From contig CAZPDM010000100.1 of assembly GCA_964585305.1 (NCBI GenBank), positions 1-13,282 of the forward strand: a stretch of 13,282 bases of DNA, in the 5' to 3' direction. Shown here in pieces: positions 5,383-13,252 of this stretch. Source of the DNA: CAZPDM01 sp964585305 (GTDB lineage Bacteria; Planctomycetota; Uabimicrobiia; Uabimicrobiales; JABWCH01). Both the position numbers and the translations under genes were made by a program. How positions within the stretch are numbered: the stretch's first letter is position 1; the number at the start of each line of letters is the position of its first letter. The notes below the pieces were generated by a model. The model was given only the letters and a program-made list of their open reading frames with translations. It did no database searches and was not told where the DNA came from.

Positions 5383-8300
5383 TTATTTAATTGTAATGAC
5401 TTGACCTGTAGAGAAAGCGGTAAATTCAGGGGCATACATTCCTTGAATGGTAGCAGGGCCTACTCGAAATTCACCTGCCATTGTAGCACGGAGTCGATAT
5501 GTGAAATTATATTCGCCTTGTGGAAGCCATTCAAAGAAGAAGTTTGTTCCAGAATCACGAACTTCTTCATACCAGTATATTCCTAAATCCCATTTATGTC
5601 CGCTTAGAGTGGTTTCGGGCTCAAAGCCAGCAGCACGTGGGTCGCGCAAATGGACATATTCCATCTGATGTTTGCTACTGATACTAACATGTACTTCTAC
5701 TTGATCGCCTACTGCTAAGATGGTTGTAATGTCTTCAAGTGGTTTAAGAACGTATTCGCTACCTTCGTGTTTGCGCAGGAAATATTTGCGTGAAATTTTT
5801 AAGAAATCTCCACGTTCTTCGGTAGGCATTTTTTCTGTGGAATAATGCCATGCCATAGATGCAAACATATATCCCGGGCCTGTTTTGCTAACTTTGACTT
5901 TGGCCATTGTTTTAGGATTGATTTCTTTTGCAGATGTAACGAATTGACGGTGCGCGCCTGTATAGCTATCAGGCTCAAATACTAATTCCTGGGTTTTTGG
6001 ACCAATGGTAAGAGAGCATGTTTCTTTTTTGCCCAGGGCATTTTGACGATCAAGAATATAAACAAGCGTATAGATGACTTCTGCAGTTGCGCGTGTAGAT
6101 TTCCATTGGTTACATTTCTTATTAAGCAACAACCAGAGTATCATACCATCAGTATTTTTTTCATCTTCTGGTTTGACTTCTGCTAGACAACGTAACGTAA
6201 AGGCATGGGATTCAATACTATCATTGTACCATAGCCAACTGCGATCTTCAGCAGCCCAGAATGTTCCTTCATCTTCGCGTGTGATGGCACTATCCATAAT
6301 GCTTTCAAGAACAAGTTTTGCGTCTTTACTACGATCCATACGATGCAAGGTTAAAGAAAGATAGGCTTTGAGATACGGACACATTTTTTTCCAATTTGCA
6401 AAGGCAAAGTTTAACATTTGTTGGCGTTCGTCCTGACTAAAAGCATGTTCATACAAAGAAACATCTTTATAGCAAGATAGAACATAATTCAAAAATGTAA
6501 GAAAATAATAATTATCCGGGTGCAACCAATTCGCTTCACTATGGATATGTTTTCCTACATAACCCCAGGCATTTCTAATCATTTCCGGAGGAATATCAAT
6601 TTTAAATTCCTGGGCTTTGGCAAAGCCATGCAACATATACAAAGTAATGTAAGGACTTGGAGGACCACCTGCCCACCATGGGAATGCACCATCGCCATAT
6701 TGAGCTTTTTGAAGTTTTTGCAAGCTGTCTTCACGCTGGGCTTTGGCAATCTTAGGATCAAGGACATTGATGAGATTTGCCATATCATTATGTCCACCTT
6801 CAGAAAGGTTTAGCCAAGGTGTTTCTTCTAGTGTCATCTTTCGGTTTGCATCTTCTTTATTCCATGCTTGCAATTGTGTCTGTCGTTTAGAAAAATCCTG
6901 CGCCATCTTTGCAATTGCTGGGTATTGTTCATATAAAGAACTGACCATTCCTGTACATAAGAAACGGTTAAGTGTTTGCTCAACACATTCGTAAGGATAT
7001 TGTGTAAGATATGGCAAGGCTTGTAAAACAGAGTAAAGAAGTTGAGCATCAACAGTAACAACAAGAGATTGATGAATAAGGGTGTCGTCCTCAAGAGATT
7101 TTTCCAAATCCGCTAAATACATCGTTTTGGTCTGATTCTCTTTAAGTGTGATAAATTTAGATTGAACAAGATGTATTCTGCTGGGCAAAACAGGCAACGG
7201 GCGCAATTCGCCGTCCTGGTAATCTTTTGCTTTACCAATGATCTTAAAAATATAGGTACGAATACCATGCGGAGCTTGTAAAGCCCATGATACTGTTGTG
7301 CTACCTTTTCCAGCCATTTTCCAAGGTTGTTCTAGTGTAGTTATGCCAAATTCTTTGGTTTTATCTTCTTGTGTATCGGCATCTAAGATAGCAATATTGA
7401 CAGTTCCTTCCATAGCTTCATCAGTAGCATTGTTTACCATAACTTTAAGAATACCTGCATCGCCTTCTCTGAAAAACCTGGGCAAATAAGGTCGTATCAT
7501 TAGATTCTTGCGAGTAATAACTTCCCGTTTTTCTGTCATAAAGCAGAGGTCTTTAGTTAAGGCATGTACATATAAATTCCATGATGTAACACTATCTGGA
7601 ATTTGGAATTGGATTTGAACATTTCCATTAGCATCTGGAATGAGATGTGGTTGGAAAAATGCGGTCTCTGCAAAATTGCTACGAACAGTATTTGTTTCTT
7701 GTGCAGGCGAGCGTTCTGGTTTTTCAGGTAATTTGGAAGTTGTCGTATCATTTGTTGAAATAGAAGTTTCTGACGGAGCTGGTGGTTCCTTTCCATTTTT
7801 CGACTTTTCTTTTTTTTCCATCTTTGGAGATTCGTCAGCTTTATAATCTTCTTCAACAGCTCCTGCTCCATCCATTGCCATATCATAATATCTTCTATGG
7901 CGATAACCTAGCCCTCCAATTGGGTAGCTATCATACAAAATGAACGAATCCTCAGACCATTCTGTGAAACCTGGTAATTCATACCAATCATAATAATCCA
8001 ACATTGAGAATTGTTGCATACTAAGATTGCTATCTACTGAAATAAGTCCCGTTTTATAAGGATAAAGTGAGCTAAGTTGAGGATAAGAATGTGGGACAAA
8101 GAAATCCAAACTACGATCATACATATAAGCTAGAATTTCTGCTGCCATTTTTTCTGATTTTGGGCCTGCAATATTTACTGTCCAAGTTTCTTTTTGTCCT
8201 GGTTGAAGTAAATTACGGAAGCTGCTGAAAGTGATTTTGAGGTCTTTATTATTCCATGGGATATAAATATTTTCTTCTTGATTATAGAATCGATAATCTT

Positions 8301-11300
8301 GTATTGCCCAAAGGCGTAAGCTAAAACCGCCTCGAAGTTCTTTTGTGATAGGAATTTCCTCTAATTGAGTTCTTGTCTTAGCAGTATGTCGTAAAAGTTT
8401 AATATTTTGTTGATATTCTAAATAAAAGTTTTGATTATCAAAACCAGAACCGTAAAAGATTAAAGCAGTTTCCCCAACTTTATAATGGCTTTGTCGAGTA
8501 AGTAGAAAAAACGGAATATTAAGTCTTAAATTATCACTCGCAACAATAAATTCTTTTTGAGTTATATATTCACTTTCCCAACGATCTTTTGTGCTGTAAT
8601 AGAGGCGATAGGCACCTGCTGCAAGTTTTCCTAACGTTGCAATAGCTTTCCCTTCAGCATCATGACTTAGTTTTCCTTCTTGTATAAGTTCTCCAGATTT
8701 AAATGCGTAAAGGTATTCAGCTAATTCTTTATTTTCTTCCCAACGTGGTCGTTTTGTATCCCCATCACTAACTTTTTGACCTTCAGTAATCATAACTGGA
8801 AATTTTTCAGGAGTAAGAACTTCATCTGGTTGTTGCAATTTTACTAAACGGTAATGGCCTTGACCTGCTTGTGGTACATCGCTTAAATCTGTTCGTGTCA
8901 AAGTAATATTGACATTATCTTCTGGTACAAAAAAATTATATGGCAAACCGTAGTTCGCCTTGACTGCAACAAATCCTATAGGATATGTACTATCGCTGGT
9001 ACGAGTTTCGCCCCCCTCATCTGTAATTTCCACAGCAATTTTAAAATTATAATAGATATCTTTGTTTTTTAAACTAGGATCAGCTTTAGGTGTAAACGGA
9101 ACAGTAAATTTTCCTTCTGCATCTAATGTAGTTTGCCCTGCGGCAATTTCATAAGTATAACGACTTTCATCTTGACGAGGATAAAACCACCAATACCACC
9201 AAGGCCATATAGGAGCACGTGTAACGCGATAGTTTATTTTTCCTGCCGTTACAGGTAAACCAAAATAATACATTGCTTGCCCAGTAATTTTAGCTATATC
9301 ATTGAGACGTAACGCTTCTTTGGGCTTATCAAGTTTTACTTCAAAAGTTGGACGTTTGTATTCTTCAACACGAATTGTGCTATACCCTGTAGCACTTTCT
9401 GAAATAGCCTCAAGGCTATATTGTCCTAAAACACGTCCTGATGGAATCTCAAATTCACCAGAAGCAGTACCATAATCATTTGTAATAAGATTTAAACTGC
9501 TAATTTCTTTCCCATTTGGATCAGCAAAATTTATTTTAAGTGGCTTTTTAGCTAAAACAGAGTATTTTCCTGTAGTATTATATCCTTGATATGTTACAAC
9601 TTTTACATATAGTTTTTGCAACGGACGATAAATACTTCGATCGGTATAAATAAAACAACCTCTCATTTGAGGCTCAGAATACCATTGATTAAGATATATA
9701 TCATTACTGTCCCAGGAAATTTGCTTATCTTTTTTGACAACCAAAAATAAATTGCTGCGTTCGCTATTTTTAAATACTACACTGCCGGTAATTCCTGTTT
9801 GTGCCTCGCGAATTTTTTTCATGCCTCTATCATAGTCATATTGATATAATATAACATTGGCATCTGCCACAGGTGTTCCGTTGGTCCCATGAGTAACAAA
9901 AACTTCCCAACCTTTTTCACGTTGATGGAGTGTTGTAACTAAATCACTTAACATTAAATATTGTGCGGTAAGTTTATTCTGATTTTTTGAGAAATTTTTA
10001 TTTACTGAGGCTATAATAAGATAAAATCCATGTTCTAATGATGCTGGAGTATTACTGTATGCAGAGTGCATTTGATAATCATGACATTCTTGCAAATCAA
10101 TATCCCAACTCGCAGCAATTTTGTTGCCCATAATTTTTTCAATATATTCACTCTCAATGCTACCGGGCCAATGTTGTTTGCGATTAAGCCATTTATCGAA
10201 ATTTGTATGATAGGCACGGAAATATACTTTTGTTAAATTTTTATATGAAACTCTTATGGAACTTACACCAGGCCGATCTAAACTCATACTTTCAATTTCC
10301 AAAGCTGGAGCTTCTATAGATCGAGCCAAATGTAAACACTTTTTACCACCTAAACTTTGTGGATAACGTTCATAGCCATTCATTGCTGCTTCATGGCTTG
10401 CCACCAAATCATTTTTACGTTGCAAAAGAATAGCATATTGATATTGTCCTGCAGACCACCAAGAATATTGGCTATAGCCATTAAGCAGTTCTTGCAGTTT
10501 GTCAATTAAAATTTGAAGTTGTTCAGAATTGACAAATATAGGAGATAAATATTTGAAACGAAGTAGCTGGCTTTCTAATGCAGATTCTTCCAACTTTTGG
10601 TTAAGATTCCAACGATAAAGATTATCTAGTAAATTTACCATTCTGAGAATAGGATGGTTTTTAATATTACTGAAAAATTCTTCAGCTTGTGTTTGTCGTT
10701 GACTAGGATGATTTACCAACATGGAAAAATCAAGTAAATATTTTTCTTTAAGTTCGATTGGTTTCCATGTATTTGTATTTGCTAAAAATTGTACCCATTG
10801 TGCTACTAAAAAGTCATAGCATGTTGCAGCAATATTTTCTGGATAGCCATTGCGATTGAAATATTCAGGAAACTCAGTTACTTTTAAAGTACCTAATACT
10901 TCACGATACTGATAACTTTCGGAGTATTGATGGTTGATTTCTTCAAAAATATCGTATGCAGTCCATTTTTTTAAATCAACACCTTTTTGAGAAACAACTT
11001 TTTCGCGTTGGTTAATTTCCCAAGAATAGTTGTTGTAATAATCCATTAAGGTATTAGCATAAAATAAATGAACTAATGCTTTATACTTTGCCTCTGTTGG
11101 CCAGGCATTTTCCATCATAAAACGTACTGCTGTTTCGTAGCTGTGCAAACCACGCTTTAAGGCAATCAATTGCATAAAGGACTTTGTCCATTCTGATTGA
11201 TTTTGCTCAGCTTTGGCTTTTTCATAGATTTGCTCAACTTTTGTGGCAGCTTCACTATATTTTTGTTCATCTTGCAATTGTTTAACCTCCTGCCAAGCAT

Positions 11301-11403
11301 TGAGGAAGTTTGGAACAGCCGGCGGTACCGGATCAATTTGTCCCAAACAACTTAGCGGTAAGAATGCTAAGATAAGAAAATATAATAAAAGATATTTTTC
11401 CAT
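5383..11403 (-). CDS. Secreted alpha-2-macroglobulin family protein with intact thioester
   Basis: 2006 aa from ATG 11403, chosen because AAAGGA (11413-11418) sits 9 nt upstream and the first 21 residues form a signal peptide (MEKYLLLYFLILAFLPLSCLGQ). Cys19 follows PLS, a poor lipobox, so lipoprotein status is uncertain. An upstream in-frame TTG lacks such support. After the signal comes a long helical N-terminal region, then macroglobulin domains including TDRSIYRPLQ (around 588) and YKRPTFEVKL (around 684). A charged, Pro/Thr-rich linker follows (about 1176-1238), then the A2M domain from NFAETAFFQP (around 1241), thioester motif CVEQ (Cys1473-Gln1476) in the helical thioester domain, and a C-terminal beta domain ending GQVITIK. 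Family members trap proteases that cleave a bait segment and then bind them through the thioester. In many Proteobacteria the gene sits beside penicillin-binding protein 1C; here it does not. The gene's 3' half is clearly richer in GC than its 5' half. Confidence 0.95.
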   Translation of the reverse strand: MEKYLLLYFLILAFLPLSCLGQIDPVPPAVPNFLNAWQEVKQLQDEQKYSEAATKVEQIYEKAKAEQNQSEWTKSFMQLIALKRGLHSYETAVRFMMENAWPTEAKYKALVHLFYANTLMDYYNNYSWEINQREKVVSQKGVDLKKWTAYDIFEEINHQYSESYQYREVLGTLKVTEFPEYFNRNGYPENIAATCYDFLVAQWVQFLANTNTWKPIELKEKYLLDFSMLVNHPSQRQTQAEEFFSNIKNHPILRMVNLLDNLYRWNLNQKLEESALESQLLRFKYLSPIFVNSEQLQILIDKLQELLNGYSQYSWWSAGQYQYAILLQRKNDLVASHEAAMNGYERYPQSLGGKKCLHLARSIEAPALEIESMSLDRPGVSSIRVSYKNLTKVYFRAYHTNFDKWLNRKQHWPGSIESEYIEKIMGNKIAASWDIDLQECHDYQMHSAYSNTPASLEHGFYLIIASVNKNFSKNQNKLTAQYLMLSDLVTTLHQREKGWEVFVTHGTNGTPVADANVILYQYDYDRGMKKIREAQTGITGSVVFKNSERSNLFLVVKKDKQISWDSNDIYLNQWYSEPQMRGCFIYTDRSIYRPLQKLYVKVVTYQGYNTTGKYSVLAKKPLKINFADPNGKEISSLNLITNDYGTASGEFEIPSGRVLGQYSLEAISESATGYSTIRVEEYKRPTFEVKLDKPKEALRLNDIAKITGQAMYYFGLPVTAGKINYRVTRAPIWPWWYWWFYPRQDESRYTYEIAAGQTTLDAEGKFTVPFTPKADPSLKNKDIYYNFKIAVEITDEGGETRTSDSTYPIGFVAVKANYGLPYNFFVPEDNVNITLTRTDLSDVPQAGQGHYRLVKLQQPDEVLTPEKFPVMITEGQKVSDGDTKRPRWEENKELAEYLYAFKSGELIQEGKLSHDAEGKAIATLGKLAAGAYRLYYSTKDRWESEYITQKEFIVASDNLRLNIPFFLLTRQSHYKVGETALIFYGSGFDNQNFYLEYQQNIKLLRHTAKTRTQLEEIPITKELRGGFSLRLWAIQDYRFYNQEENIYIPWNNKDLKITFSSFRNLLQPGQKETWTVNIAGPKSEKMAAEILAYMYDRSLDFFVPHSYPQLSSLYPYKTGLISVDSNLSMQQFSMLDYYDWYELPGFTEWSEDSFILYDSYPIGGLGYRHRRYYDMAMDGAGAVEEDYKADESPKMEKKEKSKNGKEPPAPSETSISTNDTTTSKLPEKPERSPAQETNTVRSNFAETAFFQPHLIPDANGNVQIQFQIPDSVTSWNLYVHALTKDLCFMTEKREVITRKNLMIRPYLPRFFREGDAGILKVMVNNATDEAMEGTVNIAILDADTQEDKTKEFGITTLEQPWKMAGKGSTTVSWALQAPHGIRTYIFKIIGKAKDYQDGELRPLPVLPSRIHLVQSKFITLKENQTKTMYLADLEKSLEDDTLIHQSLVVTVDAQLLYSVLQALPYLTQYPYECVEQTLNRFLCTGMVSSLYEQYPAIAKMAQDFSKRQTQLQAWNKEDANRKMTLEETPWLNLSEGGHNDMANLINVLDPKIAKAQREDSLQKLQKAQYGDGAFPWWAGGPPSPYITLYMLHGFAKAQEFKIDIPPEMIRNAWGYVGKHIHSEANWLHPDNYYFLTFLNYVLSCYKDVSLYEHAFSQDERQQMLNFAFANWKKMCPYLKAYLSLTLHRMDRSKDAKLVLESIMDSAITREDEGTFWAAEDRSWLWYNDSIESHAFTLRCLAEVKPEDEKNTDGMILWLLLNKKCNQWKSTRATAEVIYTLVYILDRQNALGKKETCSLTIGPKTQELVFEPDSYTGAHRQFVTSAKEINPKTMAKVKVSKTGPGYMFASMAWHYSTEKMPTEERGDFLKISRKYFLRKHEGSEYVLKPLEDITTILAVGDQVEVHVSISSKHQMEYVHLRDPRAAGFEPETTLSGHKWDLGIYWYEEVRDSGTNFFFEWLPQGEYNFTYRLRATMAGEFRVGPATIQGMYAPEFTAFSTGQVITIK

Positions 11404-11452
11404 AACCACGATTCCTTTATTTTTAACGGAAAATACTTTGTTGCTTATTAAT

Positions 11453-11481
11453 CTTTGATTGAGTGCAATCAAAGGACTCAA
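11453..11481 (-). promoter_or_regulatory. Two mutually exclusive hairpins in the macroglobulin leader
   Basis: Arms CTTTGATT (11453-11460) and AATCAAAG (11467-11474) give a perfect 8-bp stem with a 6-nt loop. Overlapping arms TTGAGT (11459-11464) and ACTCAA (11476-11481) give an alternative 6-bp stem using part of the same bases. On the minus strand they lie 35-70 nt upstream of the ribosome binding site. This is a possible RNA switch or nested operator; no known riboswitch class was recognised. I found no convincing promoter for this gene in 11404-11620. Confidence 0.35.
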
Positions 11482-11522
11482 CAAATATTTTCCTACCTTA
11501 GGAAGAAAAAGTTTTGCAAAGG

Positions 11523-11549
11523 AAACAATTTTTCTTTAAAAAATTGTTT
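11523..11549. repeat. 27-bp inverted repeat in the divergent intergenic region
   Basis: Perfect 11-bp arms, AAACAATTTTT (11523-11533) and AAAAATTGTTT (11539-11549), with a 5-nt centre. It lies between the divergent macroglobulin and hydrolase genes and overlaps the predicted -35 of the hydrolase promoter. It could be an operator acting on one or both genes. As an RNA hairpin on plus it would be followed by AAATC and so would not terminate. Confidence 0.5.
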
Positions 11550-11571
11550 AAATCAGAAAATTTAGTAAAAT
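11544..11571 (+). promoter_or_regulatory. Candidate promoter of the hydrolase gene
   Basis: TTGTTT (11544-11549), a 16-nt spacer and TAAAAT (11566-11571) form a plausible sigma70-type promoter with a start near 11578 and a leader of about 50 nt. The -35 lies within the right arm of the 27-bp inverted repeat. An alternative is TTGCAA (11514-11519) with TAAAAA (11537-11542) at 17-nt spacing. Confidence 0.4.
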
Positions 11572-11628
11572 AGATCGTATCACATTTGATAAGTTATTAC
11601 AAGTGTTTAATCTTTGGGGGGAAAAATT

Positions 11629-12969
11629 ATGAAGAAATTACTATTTTTAATGTGTGTATTTGTGTGGTTACTTACAGAAATTATGGGGCAAGATAAAGTA
11701 TCGTCTGTAGATTGCGAGAATTTGGCAAAGGAATTTGTCTCTTTACTTGCACAAGAAAATTTTGAGAAAGCGCGAAATCAATTTGATGATACCATGAAGA
11801 GTTTGGTTTCTACTAAAAATTTGGAAACAATATGGAAAAGCATAATAAAACAATTGGGCGATTATCAATATATTGAATCCACTAGAATAGAGACTAAAAA
11901 TCAATACAAAATTGTTTTTGTAACATGTCAATTTAAGAGTCAGTATATTGACATAAAAGTAGTTCTTGATGCTACAAACAAGATTGCTGGGCTATTTTTT
12001 GTTCCTACATCACAAGCACATAAATATCATATACCAGACTATGCAAAACCAAGTTTATTCCAAGAAAGTGATGTTACATTTGGGATTGAAGGATGGACAC
12101 TTCCAGGGATACTTACTCTTCCAACTGGAAAAGGCCCATTTCCAGTATTAGTTCTTGTACATGGCTCCGGTCCTAATGATAAAGATGAAACTATTGGACC
12201 TAATAAACCATTTCGTGATTTGGCATGGGGGCTTGCTTCACGCGGTATTGCTGTACTACGCTATGAAAAACGTACTCGTCAATATGGCAGTAAAATTGTA
12301 AAAATGAGAGAAGGATTCACTGTGAAAGAAGAAACTGTAATCGATGCCATCGAAGCAGTGTCTTTTTTGCAAAAAAAAGAAGGAATAGATGTAAACAAGA
12401 TATTTATTCTTGGACATAGCCTTGGTGGTATGCTTGCGCCTCAAATCGCAAAAGATATGCCCAACATTGCCGGGCTAATAATTTTAGCAGGTGCTGCAAG
12501 ACCACTTGAAGACCTCATTCTTGAGCAAATTTCCTACCAGGCTTCTTTATCTGGTTCACTTTCATTGGATGATAAAAATAAGATTGAAGAAATTAAACGC
12601 CAAGTAGCGGCTGTCAAAAATATTTCAAAAGACACTCCTGAAAGCGATTTGCCCCTTGGCCTTCCATTAAGCTATTGGCTGGATTTAAAAGACTATAAAC
12701 CTGCGGTTTTGGCTAAAGAATTAAAACAACCCATGTTAATCCTTCAAGGAGAAGAAGATTGCCAAGTACGTATGGCAGATTTTGCTGAATGGAAAGAAAA
12801 ACTGTCTTCTCGTCCCGATGTAACATTTAAAATATATCCAAAACTTAATCATTTATTTATGGAAGTAGAAGGCCAAAGCACAGGCGCCGAATACGAACAA
12901 GTAAATAATATTGCAGAAATAGTTATCAAAGATATTGCAGAATGGATCAGCCATCAACCCCTTGATTAA
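11629..12969 (+). CDS. Secreted DUF3887 - alpha/beta hydrolase fusion
   Basis: 446 aa from ATG 11629, preceded by a strong GGGGGGA site (11616-11622) at 6 nt; an in-frame TTG at 11614 overlaps that site and is unlikely to be used. Residues 1-20 form a signal peptide (MKKLLFLMCVFVWLLTEIMG), so the protein works outside the cytoplasm. Residues about 28-125 resemble DUF3887, a small domain often found before serine hydrolases. The alpha/beta hydrolase domain follows: oxyanion-hole region VLVHGSGPND (175-184), nucleophile Ser264 in GHSLGG, likely acid Asp377 in QGEEDCQV, and His408 in KLNHLF. The catalytic triad is therefore complete; an esterase or peptidase-like activity is expected, with unknown substrate. 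It is divergent from the macroglobulin gene and ends at a strong terminator, so it appears monocistronic. Confidence 0.9.
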   Translation: MKKLLFLMCVFVWLLTEIMGQDKVSSVDCENLAKEFVSLLAQENFEKARNQFDDTMKSLVSTKNLETIWKSIIKQLGDYQYIESTRIETKNQYKIVFVTCQFKSQYIDIKVVLDATNKIAGLFFVPTSQAHKYHIPDYAKPSLFQESDVTFGIEGWTLPGILTLPTGKGPFPVLVLVHGSGPNDKDETIGPNKPFRDLAWGLASRGIAVLRYEKRTRQYGSKIVKMREGFTVKEETVIDAIEAVSFLQKKEGIDVNKIFILGHSLGGMLAPQIAKDMPNIAGLIILAGAARPLEDLILEQISYQASLSGSLSLDDKNKIEEIKRQVAAVKNISKDTPESDLPLGLPLSYWLDLKDYKPAVLAKELKQPMLILQGEEDCQVRMADFAEWKEKLSSRPDVTFKIYPKLNHLFMEVEGQSTGAEYEQVNNIAEIVIKDIAEWISHQPLD

Positions 12970-13015
12970 AAAAATATGAGGCTTGTGAATTTGTTCACAA
13001 ACCTCATATTTTTTT
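12970..13015 (+). terminator. Intrinsic terminator of the hydrolase gene
   Basis: The stem pairs ATATGAGG (12974-12981) with CCTCATAT (13002-13009) and TTGTGAA (12983-12989) with TTCACAA (12994-13000), with one internal C-A mismatch and a TTTG loop. A-rich DNA on the left and T7 on the right (13009-13015) complete a textbook terminator that starts immediately after the stop codon. It may also work on the minus strand. Confidence 0.92.
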
Positions 13016-13018
13016 AGC

Positions 13019-13042
13019 AAAAGCTAGCTATTAGCTTTTTTT
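13019..13042. terminator. Second, weaker hairpin with T-run
   Basis: AAAAGCTA (13019-13026) and TAGCTTTT (13032-13039) form an 8-bp stem with a 5-nt loop followed by TTT. It lies just after the hydrolase terminator and could be a back-up terminator or one for a minus-strand gene entering from the right. The stem is mostly A-T and so weak. Confidence 0.35.
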
Positions 13043-13103
13043 GATTAGCTTCAATTACATATTAAAACACGACAAAATATTTTTAAAAAGATATATAAAT
13101 ATT

Positions 13104-13131
13104 TTGACATGAAAATAAAATATGGTAAAAT
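13104..13131 (+). promoter_or_regulatory. Rightward sigma70-type promoter at the right edge
   Basis: TTGACA (13104-13109), a 16-nt spacer ending in TGG, and TAAAAT (13126-13131) form a strong extended -10 promoter, of the same architecture as P1 at the left edge. Transcription would start near 13138, run through the 45-bp tandem repeats and leave the window; the product is not visible. The 9-mer ACACGACAA at 13066-13074 lies 29 bp upstream of the -35. Confidence 0.65.
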
Positions 13132-13162
13132 AAATAATATAAGAATATTTAATTTGTTTAAT

Positions 13163-13252
13163 CATAGTACACGACAATTTTTATAAGTAAAAGAAAATAA
13201 AGAAGTACATAGTACACGACAATTTTTATAAGTAAAAGAAAATAAAGAAGTA
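13163..13252. repeat. Perfect 45-bp tandem direct repeat (two copies)
   Basis: Unit 1 is 13163-13207 and unit 2 is 13208-13252, identical at all 45 positions. Each begins CATAGTACACGACAA and ends in a purine-rich stretch, AAAGAAGTA, resembling a ribosome binding site. The 9-mer ACACGACAA inside each unit (13169-13177 and 13214-13222) also occurs alone at 13066-13074. The junction creates the palindrome GTACATAGTAC (13205-13215). All three plus-strand frames are interrupted by stops. The array lies just downstream of the promoter at 13104-13131, so it is in the leader of the next transcript. The rest of 12970-13282 holds terminators and AT-rich DNA, and no gene that I can support. Confidence 0.9.

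Noticed and set aside
5383..11403. Numerous open frames of 60-110 codons antisense to, or in other frames of, the macroglobulin gene
   Set aside because: They lack ribosome binding sites and recognisable domains, and are expected shadows of a 6-kb coding region.
11404..11484. In-frame upstream extension of the macroglobulin to a TTG at 11484
   Set aside because: The ATG at 11403 has AAAGGA at 9 nt and begins directly with a signal peptide; the extension would bury the signal peptide, and its DNA holds leader hairpins.
11614..11628. TTG start five codons upstream of the hydrolase ATG
   Set aside because: It overlaps the GGGGGGA ribosome binding site that serves the ATG at 11629, and the resulting protein would add MGGKI before a normal signal peptide.
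13163..13252. Possible CRISPR array or its first repeats
   Set aside because: The two 45-bp units are directly adjacent with no unique spacer, and a third unit does not follow; no cas genes are present.
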